Below are positions 1 to 6,771 of a stretch of 11,216 bases of DNA, one piece after another. The stretch is from Candidatus Roizmanbacteria bacterium (GTDB lineage: Bacteria; Patescibacteriota; Microgenomatia; UBA1406; GWC2-37-13), in the NCBI GenBank assembly GCA_016186235.1, contig JACPMD010000108.1:1-11216 (forward strand). Reading direction: 5' to 3'. Positions within the stretch are counted from its first letter, which is position 1, and each line of letters opens with the position of its first letter. Both the position numbers and the translations under genes were made by a program. The notes beneath the pieces were generated by a model. The model ran no database searches. It saw only the letters and a list, made by a program, of their open reading frames with translations, and had not been told where the DNA came from.

Positions 1-787
1 ATAATTTTTTTGTTTTTATCGACACTACTCCTAGCATCTCGAGCAACACCTGATTATTAACAATCGACTGCATAAAAAACTTTGTATCCTCTTTAACGAG
101 CGAAACCACAATCCTTTTTGTCACTTTTTCTACATCATTCAAAATTTGCTCAACAAATCGATATTTTTGATTCAATCTTTTACCTACTAGATTAATCATT
201 TCTGCTGTAGATTCTCTTGGTCTTCCAGAATCAATCAAATATAGTCTGTCCTCGATGTTTTTGGTAATTTTAAAATTCAACGATGAGATATTCTTCAAAA
301 ATTCAAATTCTTTCCGAAAATAGATCAACCCTCCGAAACAAGATGCAGAAACATCAAGACCTGAAGGAATTTTGTGAAAATGCTTCTCAATTTCATATGC
401 AAGGTTATTTATTTTTTCTTTTTCAAATTCTTTTCCGGTATAAAATTCCAAAAATGCTGCAGCTGTTGCTACCGATAGAGCAGCAGAGGAGCCTAATCCT
501 CTTGCTAAAGGAACCGCAGATTTTATCATACAGCTAAATTTTTTATCATGAAAGTGGTCTTTTTGCTTCTTCAAGTAACTCCTTACTTTATCTGAAATAA
601 GGGAAATTTCTTTCGAAGTATTTATTTTTTTGCTCGATCCCTCATGTTCGGTAATGGAGCATGTCAATCGAAGGTCAATTGCCGAAACTAAGGCTGGTTT
701 ACTATATACAGCTGCATGCTCGCCTGAAAGAATGACTTTAGCAGGAGCGCTATAACTAACTATTGTATTTGAGGTTTTATGTTTCAT
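1..787 (-). CDS. mvk: mevalonate kinase, GHMP family (3' end cut by window edge)
   Basis: ATP-dependent phosphorylation of mevalonate to 5-phosphomevalonate in the cytoplasm. Reading the minus strand from the ATG at 787 gives 262 residues without a stop up to the left edge. Seen motifs: the N-terminal GHMP segment SAPAKVILSGEHAAVYSKPA (about 12-32), the phosphate-binding glycine/serine loop PLARGLGSSAALSVA (about 93-107), and the catalytic-aspartate region HKIPSGLD (138-145), followed by FGGLIYF, as in mevalonate kinases. The usual form near the aspartate is HGxPSGxD, so K139 is a variant. It is the last visible gene of the mevalonate operon, 16 bases after the DUF35 gene. The C-terminal GHMP domain is only partly present because the window ends. 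Another GHMP kinase (phosphomevalonate kinase or a decarboxylase) is less likely, given the N-terminal motif and context. Confidence 0.88.
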   Translation of the reverse strand, partial: MKHKTSNTIVSYSAPAKVILSGEHAAVYSKPALVSAIDLRLTCSITEHEGSSKKINTSKEISLISDKVRSYLKKQKDHFHDKKFSCMIKSAVPLARGLGSSAALSVATAAAFLEFYTGKEFEKEKINNLAYEIEKHFHKIPSGLDVSASCFGGLIYFRKEFEFLKNISSLNFKITKNIEDRLYLIDSGRPRESTAEMINLVGKRLNQKYRFVEQILNDVEKVTKRIVVSLVKEDTKFFMQSIVNNQVLLEMLGVVSIKTKKL

Positions 788-803
788 GTTTTACGTTTTA
801 CTC

Positions 804-1103
804 TTACGTAGGTTTAAACTTTATTCCATATACCAAAACATCCTCAGCTCCTCCCTCTCGGACTTTGCGAAGAATGGCGACAACTTTTCTTCCTATTTTT
901 AAATCATCTTTATCATAATCTACTAATTGAGCTGTGGCTTTTTGATGGTTTTCTAACTCAACGATAACGATAGGATAGGGAGCGAATTTTTTAAACTCTG
1001 GTCCGGCTGCGTAAATAATCGACCAGGTTAGAATTTTTCCTTTCTTTCCCAGAATACTCCTGATTTCCTTTTGCCTTCTCCAGATTTTTACCGGGCTTAT
1101 CAT
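804..1103 (-). CDS. DUF35 OB-fold protein, scaffold-like partner of thiolase and HMG-CoA synthase, zinc ribbon absent
   Basis: A 99-aa protein. In methanogenic archaea a DUF35 protein bridges acetoacetyl-CoA thiolase and HMG-CoA synthase in one complex, and the same role is inferred here from gene order. Seen: the N-terminal helix SPVKIWRRQKEIRS, then directly the OB-fold: GKKGKILTW, APYPIVIVELE, the AQLVDYD strand, KIGRKVVAILRKV and the terminal YGIKFKPT, which matches the typical YGxKFxP end. There is no cysteine at all, so the four-Cys zinc ribbon normally found between the helix and the OB-fold is missing. I chose the ATG at 1103, five bases after the thiolase stop. A longer TTG start at 1130 would only read the thiolase C-terminus out of frame. 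Confidence 0.82.
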   Translation of the reverse strand: MISPVKIWRRQKEIRSILGKKGKILTWSIIYAAGPEFKKFAPYPIVIVELENHQKATAQLVDYDKDDLKIGRKVVAILRKVREGGAEDVLVYGIKFKPT

Positions 1104-1107
1104 ATAG

Positions 1108-2259
1108 TTAGTTGCCCAAAATCGTAACAACAGCGGTTCCGCCGCTCCCGCCTACATTATGGGCGAGTCCACATTTGGCATTTTTAACCTGTCTGTTGAC
1201 GGCTTGGTTTGTGAGTTGCAAAAAAACCTCTCCGATTTGTTTTATGCCTGTTGCTCCAACCGGATGACCTGAAGCTTTTAATCCTCCTGACGTATTCACA
1301 ATAAGATCATTGCCTGAGCCATACATTGTTACTCGTTCTTTCGCTTTTTTTCCGCCGCTTCCTTTTTTCCAAAAGCCGAGATCCTCCATGGCAAAAATTT
1401 CAGCTATGGAAAAACAGTCATGGACCTCGGCGACTTTCATATCTTTTGGCCTCAATTTAGAATGATTAAAGGCTTTTTCTGCAGCTATTCTCGTTGCAAA
1501 AATTTCATCGAGACTTTTTCTTCCTTTGAGAGAAATGGTATCTGTTGCTACCTCAGAAGCCAACACAGCTGCCTTATGGTTTGCTTTTGCAATGAGTAAT
1601 TTATCTGAGGAAAGGATGATGGCAGAAGCTCCATCTGAGATTGGTGAACAGTCTAAAACCTTAAGAGGTGATGCAATGTAGGCGCTTCGTAATATTTGAT
1701 CTACAGTAATTTTTTTTCTAAAGTGGGCTTTATCATTGAGGCTTCCGTGATAATGATTTTTATAGGAAATATGAGCTAGATGTTCTTCTGTATATTTGTA
1801 TTTTTCCAAATATACCTGCGCCATCATCGCATAGAGACCAGGGAATGTTAGCCCTGCTTCCTGCTCTTCGCCAGAGGCGGCAGATGCCAAAGCGTTCGTT
1901 GTCTCTTCAGGCGAATAATCGGTCATTTTTTCTGCGCCTACGACCAGTACGGTTTTTGCAGGGTGCGATTCTAGATAGTTTTTTGCAAGGTGAAATGCGA
2001 CTCCGCCTGAGGCGCAAGCCGCCTCAACTCTGAAGATGGGAATATGGACTCCAAGTATTTCTGCTATTTTTGACGGAGCATGTAGATTATTTTCAAGAAC
2101 GCCAGCGAGCATATTGGCAAAAAAAATTGCGTCAATCTCTCGTTTGTCCATAAAGGAATTGTTCAATACTCCGTCTACAGATTCCTCTATCAGATCGCTA
2201 AAAGACTTTTCCCAAAGTTCGCCAAATTGTGTTGTGTAATACCCTATGACAGATGTCAT
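1108..2259 (-). CDS. acetyl-CoA C-acetyltransferase (archaeal/SCP-x type thiolase)
   Basis: Claisen condensation of two acetyl-CoA to acetoacetyl-CoA, the first step of the mevalonate pathway. The protein has 383 aa, a normal length for the family. Seen: the nucleophilic cysteine in VEAACASGG (C82), the HDCFSIAE motif (H280), the GGLKASGHPVGATG motif with the catalytic histidine (H332), and the C-terminal CGLAHNVGGSGG segment (C363, H367). The HDCF and LAHNVGGSGG motifs are those of the archaeal/SCP-x thiolases rather than classical bacterial AtoB. The ATG follows the HMG-CoA synthase stop directly (TAAATG, no spacer), which suggests translational coupling. It is followed five bases later by the DUF35 gene. 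This arrangement supports a channelled thiolase-DUF35-synthase complex in which the endergonic thiolase step is pulled by the synthase. Confidence 0.9.
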   Translation of the reverse strand: MTSVIGYYTTQFGELWEKSFSDLIEESVDGVLNNSFMDKREIDAIFFANMLAGVLENNLHAPSKIAEILGVHIPIFRVEAACASGGVAFHLAKNYLESHPAKTVLVVGAEKMTDYSPEETTNALASAASGEEQEAGLTFPGLYAMMAQVYLEKYKYTEEHLAHISYKNHYHGSLNDKAHFRKKITVDQILRSAYIASPLKVLDCSPISDGASAIILSSDKLLIAKANHKAAVLASEVATDTISLKGRKSLDEIFATRIAAEKAFNHSKLRPKDMKVAEVHDCFSIAEIFAMEDLGFWKKGSGGKKAKERVTMYGSGNDLIVNTSGGLKASGHPVGATGIKQIGEVFLQLTNQAVNRQVKNAKCGLAHNVGGSGGTAVVTILGN

Positions 2260-3282
2260 TTAGATCATGTGCATAAATTTCAAATAGGTGGGGTAAGTGA
2301 TGTAGTTTTTATCCTGCAAAAAATTATTGAATGGTCGTTTCTTTTTCGCAAGGTGTTCTGTTACTTTAAATATAAAGCCATCTGAACCGGCTCCCGAACC
2401 ATACGATGCAAAGAATATAAGATCTCCTTTTTTCGCCACTTCTAAAACCGAAACTAATCCCATTAAAGCAGAAGCAGCATATGAGTTGCCTAAATATTTG
2501 ACAATAAGGGACTTTTCTATCTGTTTTTCTTTAAAACCTAGTGTCCTTGCTATTTCTACAGGAAATTTTCCATTCGGCATATGAAACACAGCATGCGCAA
2601 AATCTTCAGGTTCGAGTCTATTTTTCTTCAAGAGAATACGAGAAACCTGTTGAATATGATGAAAGTATGAAGGCTTGCCGGTAAACCTTCCGCCGTGCGA
2701 TGGGTATCGAATTCCTTCTCTTCGCCAAAAATCCGGAGTATCAGACGAGTATGAAGCTTTGTCAATGACTTCAAGAATGACATTATTTTTTCCTAGAAGC
2801 AAACTGACCGAGGCCGAAGCGGCGGTATATTCAAGGAGATCATGAGGTTTGGCGTTTGCTTTATCTGAAGCTACCACTAATGCGTACTTTGTAAAATTAG
2901 TTTCGACGAGCGATAAGGCTGAAATCATCGCTCCTGTTGCTGCCTTACAAGCAAACTGCGTATCGTATGCAAGATAGTTATGATCTACGCCGAGAAACTC
3001 ACCTAGTATTGTTGAGGCTGGGTTAACAACATACGGAGGGGTCTCCGATCCAAAAAAAATAGTTTTCAAATCGGAGTCTTTCATCTCTAGATCTTTCAGT
3101 GCCATAGATGCGGATTGATACCCCATCGTTAAAGAATCCTCGTCTTCCTCAGACACAGCCTTTTCTTCTACTCCTAAAGAAGCGCGAACATTTTTTGGAT
3201 CTTTTCCCCATACGTTTGCAATCTCATCGATTCTGATTCGATTGCGAGGAATGTAAAACCCGTAAGAAACAATGCCTGTCAT
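2260..3282 (-). CDS. hydroxymethylglutaryl-CoA synthase, archaeal type
   Basis: Condenses acetyl-CoA with acetoacetyl-CoA to HMG-CoA. The protein has 340 aa from the ATG at 3282, which has an AAGGAG ribosome binding site 4 bases upstream. A TTG start at 3297 is possible but places the ribosome site inside the gene. Catalytic triad seen: E80 in FGSETPPYVV, C112 in QFACKAATGAM, and H234 in FHMPNGKF. Other landmarks are the N-terminal GIVSYGFYIPRNRI, the SYGSGAGSDGFIFKV strand near 293-307, and the C-terminal ITYPTYLKF. It is short, like archaeal HMG-CoA synthases. The gene lies 16 bases after HMG-CoA reductase and abuts the thiolase. Confidence 0.92.
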   Translation of the reverse strand: MTGIVSYGFYIPRNRIRIDEIANVWGKDPKNVRASLGVEEKAVSEEDEDSLTMGYQSASMALKDLEMKDSDLKTIFFGSETPPYVVNPASTILGEFLGVDHNYLAYDTQFACKAATGAMISALSLVETNFTKYALVVASDKANAKPHDLLEYTAASASVSLLLGKNNVILEVIDKASYSSDTPDFWRREGIRYPSHGGRFTGKPSYFHHIQQVSRILLKKNRLEPEDFAHAVFHMPNGKFPVEIARTLGFKEKQIEKSLIVKYLGNSYAASALMGLVSVLEVAKKGDLIFFASYGSGAGSDGFIFKVTEHLAKKKRPFNNFLQDKNYITYPTYLKFMHMI

Positions 3283-3286
3283 ATTT

Positions 3287-3292
3287 CTCCTT
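3287..3292 (-). promoter_or_regulatory. strong Shine-Dalgarno site of HMG-CoA synthase
   Basis: The minus strand reads AAGGAG, then AAAT, then ATG. It decides the ATG start at 3282 over the upstream TTG. It is the clearest Shine-Dalgarno site in the window; I did not see an equally strong one at the other starts I inspected. Confidence 0.75.
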
Positions 3293-3298
3293 GTCAAT

Positions 3299-4423
3299 TT
3301 ACCTTCCTAATTTTTTGTGCGCTTTTGCGAGCGAACCCTCTGATAATGAAGCGAGTAACGAGAGTTCTCCAGCCAAAACCGCTCCACCCACAACTTCAGC
3401 TAACTCAATCGATGTGTTTACGCCGGTGATTGATCGTGCCTCTTCTTGAGTTTTTAGCCCGGTTCCGCCGCCTACTGTGCCGAGCATAACTGCAGGAAGA
3501 TATATAGAAATATATAAATCCTCGCTTGGCAGAACTTTCATCGTCGTAATTCCTAAACTTCCTTCAACAACGTGGGCCAAATCCTGACCTGTAGCAGCAA
3601 AAAAAGCGGCAACGACATTTGCAAAGTGGGCATTAAAACCAAGCGACCCGCTCATGGCCGATCCGATCATACATTTCGCCAACCATACGTCAAATATCTT
3701 TCCTAGCGTTGTCTTTAATACTTCTTTTACAATTCTTGCTGAGATAACTACTTCTGCCCATACTTTGAAACCGCGGTTATTAATAAAGTTCATCCATGCA
3801 GCTTTTTTATCAACATCGAAGTTTCCTGCTAAAGAAAGACACTGGAAGCCTGTTTTTTCGGAAATGTAGTCAACCATTTTTTCGGATGCAATTGTCGCCA
3901 TATTCATTCCCATGGCATCCTGAGTATCAAAGTAAAAGCGAATGAAGGCATAACTGCCTACAGTTCTTATGTCATATTTTTTGAATGAAAGATGCGATGA
4001 TGTGCTTTCGGCTACTTTGGTAAGCTGTTTTTCATTTCTCTTTAACCATTGATAGAATTCCTCGCTTTTTCTGATAGAGCCTGTATAAAAAACCGGTCCA
4101 CGTGTCGTTCCAACTCGGTGAGCATTTACCAACGCACCTCCTGATAACGTAATTGCTTTACATCCCCTACTGACTGAGGCGACTAATGCTCCTTCTGTCG
4201 TTGCTAGTGGAATATATACAGTCTCATTTTTTACGTTTTCGCCCTTTAGCTCCAATGGTCCTGCTATCCCTACCGGTAAAGAGATTGCTCCGATGAGATT
4301 TTCACAATGAATATCCTCCTCCCTGTCTATTAAAACCTTTCTGATGTTTTTTAATTCAACGCGCTGGTCTTTCTCGAGAAGATTTTGTCTTTCCTCAAGG
4401 CTTTTCAAATGGCGTAGTGTCAT
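3299..4423 (-). CDS. hmgA: hydroxymethylglutaryl-CoA reductase, class I-like
   Basis: Reduces HMG-CoA to mevalonate with two NAD(P)H, the committed step to isoprenoids. The protein has 374 aa, close to the usual length of soluble archaeal and bacterial class I-like enzymes, with no membrane anchor. Seen: catalytic glutamate E77 in ATTEGALVAS, the cofactor motif DAMGMNM (169-175), the catalytic lysine in VDKKAAW (about K206), the aspartate in ATGQDLAHVVEGS (D281), the glycine-rich GTVGGGTGL (315-323), and a C-terminal histidine in AKAHKKLGR (H369). All core catalytic residues are therefore present. The DAMGMNM motif points to NADPH by family analogy, but this is not proven. The start is ATG at 4423, 47 bases after the Yip1-like gene, the longest gap in the operon, so a secondary promoter is possible; none is clear. 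Confidence 0.93.
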   Translation of the reverse strand: MTLRHLKSLEERQNLLEKDQRVELKNIRKVLIDREEDIHCENLIGAISLPVGIAGPLELKGENVKNETVYIPLATTEGALVASVSRGCKAITLSGGALVNAHRVGTTRGPVFYTGSIRKSEEFYQWLKRNEKQLTKVAESTSSHLSFKKYDIRTVGSYAFIRFYFDTQDAMGMNMATIASEKMVDYISEKTGFQCLSLAGNFDVDKKAAWMNFINNRGFKVWAEVVISARIVKEVLKTTLGKIFDVWLAKCMIGSAMSGSLGFNAHFANVVAAFFAATGQDLAHVVEGSLGITTMKVLPSEDLYISIYLPAVMLGTVGGGTGLKTQEEARSITGVNTSIELAEVVGGAVLAGELSLLASLSEGSLAKAHKKLGR

Positions 4424-4470
4424 ACCTATCTTTTGTCGGTTGTGAAGAGGAAATCATTTCTTTTCTAGCC

Positions 4471-5082
4471 TTAAATAAACGGCACGCGAAAGATCTTAAA
4501 ATAATAAAGGAGAAGCGCATAAGGAATAAGTATGCAGAGATAAAGCAGAATAAGGTATATCACCGCATAAAATTGCAGTCTTGTAGAAAATCTTACAGAA
4601 AGATAGAAAAGGATGATTTTCCAGGCCAAAACGCTTACTGAAAAGGCGATGAAAAAAATGCTAAACGCCTTACCCAAAAGAGAAGCCGAACGAGGAGGTG
4701 GTAAAAAATAATAAAATAAAGAACTTACAATAAACCAAAGCAACGTAGGGAAAAGGCTATAGGATAAGGTGAAGACGAGACTTTTCAAAGAGATATTTTT
4801 TTTTGCTGGCTGGGATAAAAAATAGAAAAAGAGAACGGTAAAGAAAAAATTGATGACGAAAAAAATAAAAATTATGTAAGGGGGATAAAAAAACGCCCTC
4901 AACTTATGCGCGAACTGAAAGTATAGGAAAACGAGAAGAAAAATAATTCCTACTTGCAACGCGTCTTCCTCGAGGCTTATTCTTCGTAAGGTTTTGTAGG
5001 GAGATACTATTAGAAAGGCAAATCTTCGAAATACAATCAGCAAAGAAGTCAAAGCTTCAGCAAATCTATTCCTAAAAACCAT
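4471..5082 (-). CDS. Yip1-like polytopic membrane protein
   Basis: A 203-aa, very hydrophobic protein with five probable membrane helices (about 42-58, 68-90, 103-127, 138-160, 171-195). A short N-terminal amphipathic part carries the sequence SPYKTLRRI before the first helix. Five helices after a P-x-x-T-x-x-x-I segment resemble Yip1-domain membrane proteins; this is fold-level recognition, not a confirmed family call. The ATG at 5082 overlaps the upstream gene's end by 11 bases. A TTG at 5109 would give 9 more residues and has no better ribosome site. It sits between the sigma-factor gene pair and HMG-CoA reductase. A role in membrane sensing or isoprenoid-lipid handling is only suggested by position. 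Confidence 0.65.
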   Translation of the reverse strand: MVFRNRFAEALTSLLIVFRRFAFLIVSPYKTLRRISLEEDALQVGIIFLLVFLYFQFAHKLRAFFYPPYIIFIFFVINFFFTVLFFYFLSQPAKKNISLKSLVFTLSYSLFPTLLWFIVSSLFYYFLPPPRSASLLGKAFSIFFIAFSVSVLAWKIILFYLSVRFSTRLQFYAVIYLILLYLCILIPYALLLYYFKIFRVPFI

Positions 5083-5305
5083 ACTGGAGAAGCGAAACCA
5101 ATTTGACAATCAAAGGTCCCAGAAGAATGTAAATGAAAAATGCTAAAAGAAATGATAACGGAACTATATATAAAAATGGCATACTTTTAAGAAAAGAGGT
5201 AATCATTTTATAGATATGAGTTATGTGAGCAGGCCCTAAGTCTGCAGGTTCTAGAAAAAAGACCTCATCCATTTTTTGCTGAAGTCTATATTGGAATGTT
5301 CTCAT
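5072..5305 (-). CDS. small single-helix membrane protein of unknown function
   Basis: A 77-aa protein that I do not assign to a family. The N-terminal half is soluble (residues 1-40, with the segment EPADLGPAHITHIYKM), followed by one hydrophobic stretch at about 42-66 and a short tail. Its ATG at 5305 lies 20 bases inside the end of the sigma-factor gene, and its own end overlaps the next gene by 11 bases. This tight coupling supports a real gene. A membrane protein directly after an ECF sigma gene could be an anti-sigma factor, but no HxxxCxxC zinc anti-sigma motif is present and there is no cysteine in the protein, so this remains a guess from position. Confidence 0.6.
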   Translation of the reverse strand: MRTFQYRLQQKMDEVFFLEPADLGPAHITHIYKMITSFLKSMPFLYIVPLSFLLAFFIYILLGPLIVKLVSLLQYGF

Positions 5306-5840
5306 ATAGTTTCCTGAATGCTTTTCTTGCCCGAAAGAGCAGACTTTCGGTCGCCTTAAATCCTAACGACAATTTTTCGGCAATTTTTGCAACTTTTTCC
5401 CCATCTATATATTTAAGTCTTAATATGAGTTGATAATCATTTGGTAACGACTCTAAAACTCTTTTTATTTTGCTTTGTAACTCCTTTCGTTCAATCTCAT
5501 CGTCGATCAAAATTGTCTTCAATCCTTCTACAAAATAAGAGGGGAGCGAAGAGAAAAGGATTTTTTTTATCTTCTTCTTCCGAATGACGTCGATTACTTT
5601 ATTTTTCGCAATAGAAAAAAGAAATGTTTTTATCGAACATTGATATCTAAAATCTCTCAAACTCTCTATAAAATCCAGAAAAACATCCTGAGCCAGCTCT
5701 TCTGATTCATGATAATTTTGCAGTTTCCGATTAATAAACTGAAAAATTACTTTGTGGTATTTCTTATGCACGAGAATGAGACTTTTTTCGTCTTTGTGGA
5801 GAATTCTGTCGATTGTCTTTCTCTCTTCGTCTGTAGTCAC
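5286..5840 (-). CDS. RNA polymerase sigma factor, sigma-70 family, ECF type
   Basis: A 184-aa alternative sigma factor that directs RNA polymerase to a specific promoter set. Region 2 is at about 20-90: SEELAQDVFLDFIESL, then RYQCSIKTFLFSIAKNKVIDVIRKKK, the typical core-binding and -10-reading helices. Region 4 is at about 118-182: LESLPNDYQLILRLKYIDG, then KVAKIAEKLSLGFKATESLLFRARKAFRKL, the helix-turn-helix reading the -35. Regions 1 and 3 are absent, as expected for ECF factors. The start is a GTG at 5840 with no ribosome site. The predicted transcription start falls on or next to this codon, so the mRNA may be leaderless. It is first gene of the unit that goes on to the mevalonate genes, which suggests, but does not show, that it controls them or itself. 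Confidence 0.88.
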   Translation of the reverse strand: MTTDEERKTIDRILHKDEKSLILVHKKYHKVIFQFINRKLQNYHESEELAQDVFLDFIESLRDFRYQCSIKTFLFSIAKNKVIDVIRKKKIKKILFSSLPSYFVEGLKTILIDDEIERKELQSKIKRVLESLPNDYQLILRLKYIDGEKVAKIAEKLSLGFKATESLLFRARKAFRKLYENIPI

Positions 5841-5845
5841 TGTTG

Positions 5846-5851
5846 TATAAT
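5846..5851 (+). promoter_or_regulatory. predicted -10 box of the DUF4340 gene
   Basis: A perfect TATAAT on the plus strand, 18 bases before the ATG at 5870. No convincing -35 was found at the right distance (the region 5822-5829 is CT-rich). It overlaps the -10 box of the divergent operon, so the two promoters would compete for polymerase. Confidence 0.35.
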
Positions 5852-5876
5852 ACTATTCTATCAAAACGCATGTCGA
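5847..5876 (-). promoter_or_regulatory. predicted sigma-70-like promoter of the sigma/mevalonate operon
   Basis: On the minus strand TCGACA (5871-5876, 5 of 6 bases matching TTGACA) is separated by 18 bases from TATTAT (5847-5852, 5 of 6 matching TATAAT). A start about 7 bases downstream falls at around 5840, the first base of the GTG codon. The -35 box lies inside the first codons of the divergent gene. Confidence 0.45.
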
Positions 5877-6754
5877 AAAATCGCGCAAGACTTAAGAAAT
5901 TAATAGCCCTGATCATTCTTCTTGTATTTGCATATTTTTTAAAAGATTTTGCTGTAACATTCTTCGCTTCTAAACCTCAACAACCTTCATCTTCATTAGA
6001 AAAAAGTGCTATTTCCGAAATTCTCATCAAGAATGATAAACAGGAATTCAGTCTCTATAAAAAGGGCGGAAGATGGCTTACAAAAAAGGCGGGCGAGGAA
6101 TTCCAAGCAGACGAAGAAAAGATCAGTCAAATAATCGAGAGTATTGCCGTACTTAAGAAGGACGAGATTGTTTCAAAAAATAAAAATAAACATGAAGAGT
6201 TTGGAATCGGCAACCAGACGATAACTTTAAAATCCGGTGGAAAATCATATGTGATATTCGTAGGAGATTCTGCAGGGATAACGAAAAATTATGTACGAAT
6301 CGATGATGAAAATGAAGTGTTTGCCGCTACCGGTTTTGATACTGTCTTTGCAGATACGGACTTTCTAGATCTCTCCCTTCATTTGATCAAAGACGAAAAC
6401 TTCATAACATCGGTAACAACCTATCTTGAAGGGAATACTTTATCGTTGGAAAAAAAGGGAAACGACTGGAAAATCGAAGATAGAACTGCCAAAAAAGACA
6501 GGGTTGATTTTTTCCTCAACGACCTAAAAACTTTAAAGGCAAAAGACATCCTCAAAAAACAAGAAAACTATCTGGACGTTAACCCTATACTATCTATAAT
6601 AATTAAAGAAAATAACAAAGAAAAAAATATTGGATTTTATTCCCAAAACGAAGAAGAATATTTTGTCAGAATCAATCCTTCTTCATATGATTATATTGTT
6701 GCCTCAGGTTTCGTGGCTTCGCTAAAAAAAGAGGAAAAAGATTTTTTTGAATAA
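5870..6754 (+). CDS. DUF4340-type membrane-anchored protein
   Basis: A 294-aa protein: a basic N-terminus, one membrane helix at about 9-25, then an all extracytoplasmic body. The pattern SEILIKNDKQEFSLYKKGGRWLTKKAGEEFQADEEKI fits the DUF4340 repeat: a strand pair ending in W, then an acidic stretch and a helix that counts down to a hinge. A second copy of the pattern appears later around TLSLEKKGNDWKIED and DRVDFFLNDLKTLKAKDIL. DUF4340 proteins are often found with ABC-type export or gliding genes; no transporter is seen here. I chose the ATG at 5870, since the in-frame TTG at 5843 lies upstream of or within the predicted -10. The function is unknown. It is the only protein gene on the plus strand in this window. 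Confidence 0.75.
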   Translation: MSKNRARLKKLIALIILLVFAYFLKDFAVTFFASKPQQPSSSLEKSAISEILIKNDKQEFSLYKKGGRWLTKKAGEEFQADEEKISQIIESIAVLKKDEIVSKNKNKHEEFGIGNQTITLKSGGKSYVIFVGDSAGITKNYVRIDDENEVFAATGFDTVFADTDFLDLSLHLIKDENFITSVTTYLEGNTLSLEKKGNDWKIEDRTAKKDRVDFFLNDLKTLKAKDILKKQENYLDVNPILSIIIKENNKEKNIGFYSQNEEEYFVRINPSSYDYIVASGFVASLKKEEKDFFE

Positions 6755-6771
6755 TTAATCTAAAGAAATCT
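6739..6771. terminator. possible bidirectional terminator between convergent genes
   Basis: AGATTTTTTT (6739-6748) can pair with AAAGAAATCT (6762-6771), a 10-bp stem with one G-T pair and a 13-base loop that contains both stop codons. T-rich stretches follow on both strands. The stem is AT-rich and therefore weak. It is plausible because two genes meet here tail to tail. Confidence 0.3.

Noticed and set aside
283..537. 84-codon plus-strand open frame
   Set aside because: It is the reverse of the mevalonate kinase gene, whose motifs are clear on the minus strand.
1104..1130. TTG start for the DUF35 protein at 1130
   Set aside because: The added residues come from thiolase codons in another frame, and the family helix begins just after the ATG at 1103.
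1845..2239. Two plus-strand frames opposite the thiolase
   Set aside because: They lie opposite well-supported thiolase coding sequence with an intact catalytic cysteine region.
3283..3297. TTG start for HMG-CoA synthase at 3297
   Set aside because: The AAGGAG site lies between this TTG and the ATG at 3282, and the protein family begins near the ATG.
4417..4641. 74-codon plus-strand frame with a charged protein
   Set aside because: It is antisense to the end of the Yip1-like gene and shows no recognisable motif or ribosome site.
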